A DNA stretch of 64,000 nucleotides, taken from positions 26,410,684 through 26,474,683 of the forward strand of contig OW121755.1 of assembly GCA_933228765.1 (NCBI GenBank), written 5' to 3'. The notes beneath the pieces are model-generated. The model did no database searches. It was not told the DNA's origin and worked only from the letters and a program-made list of their open reading frames with translations. Both the position numbers and the translations under genes were made by a program. Source of the stretch: Miltochrista miniata (Eukaryota > Arthropoda > Insecta > Lepidoptera > Erebidae). This document shows positions 63,831 to 64,000 of the stretch, one piece after another. Position 1 is the first letter of the stretch, and each line of letters starts with the position of its first letter.

Positions 63831-64000
63831 AGCATCAGTTCTAAAAAAAGGTATAAATATTTTATACCGTTTTATATTATACTGGTTCAGTTACCTTTTG
63901 TACCTATTCTTTTAATTTATAAATAAATAATAGTAAGGTTAATATGTGAATATTTTCGTTACTTATACAAGCTTTAGTGCATAAGATCCCTTTAGAGTTT

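Overview
The window is AT-rich insect nuclear DNA and looks lepidopteran. The pointers are Helitron-like elements (5' TCTATACTAATATTATAAAG, 3' hairpin plus CTAG), a 5S-rRNA-derived SINE family, tRNA-derived SINEs, R1-clade LINE fragments and lepidopteran-style interspersed repeats. There is no bacterial-type operon, CRISPR array or rRNA gene. Most of the sequence consists of transposable elements at different stages of decay, often nested. The species call is inference from repeat style.

Left third (1-22 kb): Helitrons, truncated LINE tails and SINEs surround one well preserved Tc1-type transposon (4433-5995, intact 339-aa DD34E transposase, near-identical TIRs of about 118 bp, TA target duplication). 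A small exon-like block with good splice sites lies at 11591-12091. A TA-flanked inverted-repeat element (18126-19107) carries a relic exon.

Middle (22-35 kb): a nested structure at about 22930-24650 consists of an inverted-repeat MITE split by a 1571-bp hAT-type element with a perfect 8-bp target duplication, which itself contains two foldbacks. The clearest host gene follows: a MADF-BESS protein gene (coding exons 26343-26478 and 28792-29492, 278 aa). A GC-rich candidate promoter and untranslated first exon precede it, and its 2.3-kb intron is crowded with repeats.

Right half (35-59 kb): a tandem segmental duplication. Unit A is about 35425-41045. Unit B is about 41046-58617 and is enlarged by later insertions absent from A: a 5'-truncated R1-clade LINE with a 14-bp target duplication, several Helitrons, a tRNA-SINE, and, inside that SINE, a complete Ty3/Gypsy element (48179-57762). 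The Gypsy element has 1779-bp LTRs with no differences found where compared, a 4-bp ATCA target duplication, a tRNA-Lys-type primer binding site, a polypurine tract, and intact gag and pol joined by a canonical -1 slippery site. Paralogous empty sites allow the insertions to be ordered in time.

The right end (59-64 kb) holds a recent 485-bp tandem duplication containing GT microsatellites, further SINE and LINE fragments and a Helitron. Apart from the MADF-BESS gene, the coding capacity seen belongs mainly to mobile elements. I found no convincing new multi-gene system. The most informative features are the Gypsy expression signals, the duplication with its insertion history, the 5S-SINEs with exchangeable LINE-like tails, and a set of short-loop or loopless palindromes.
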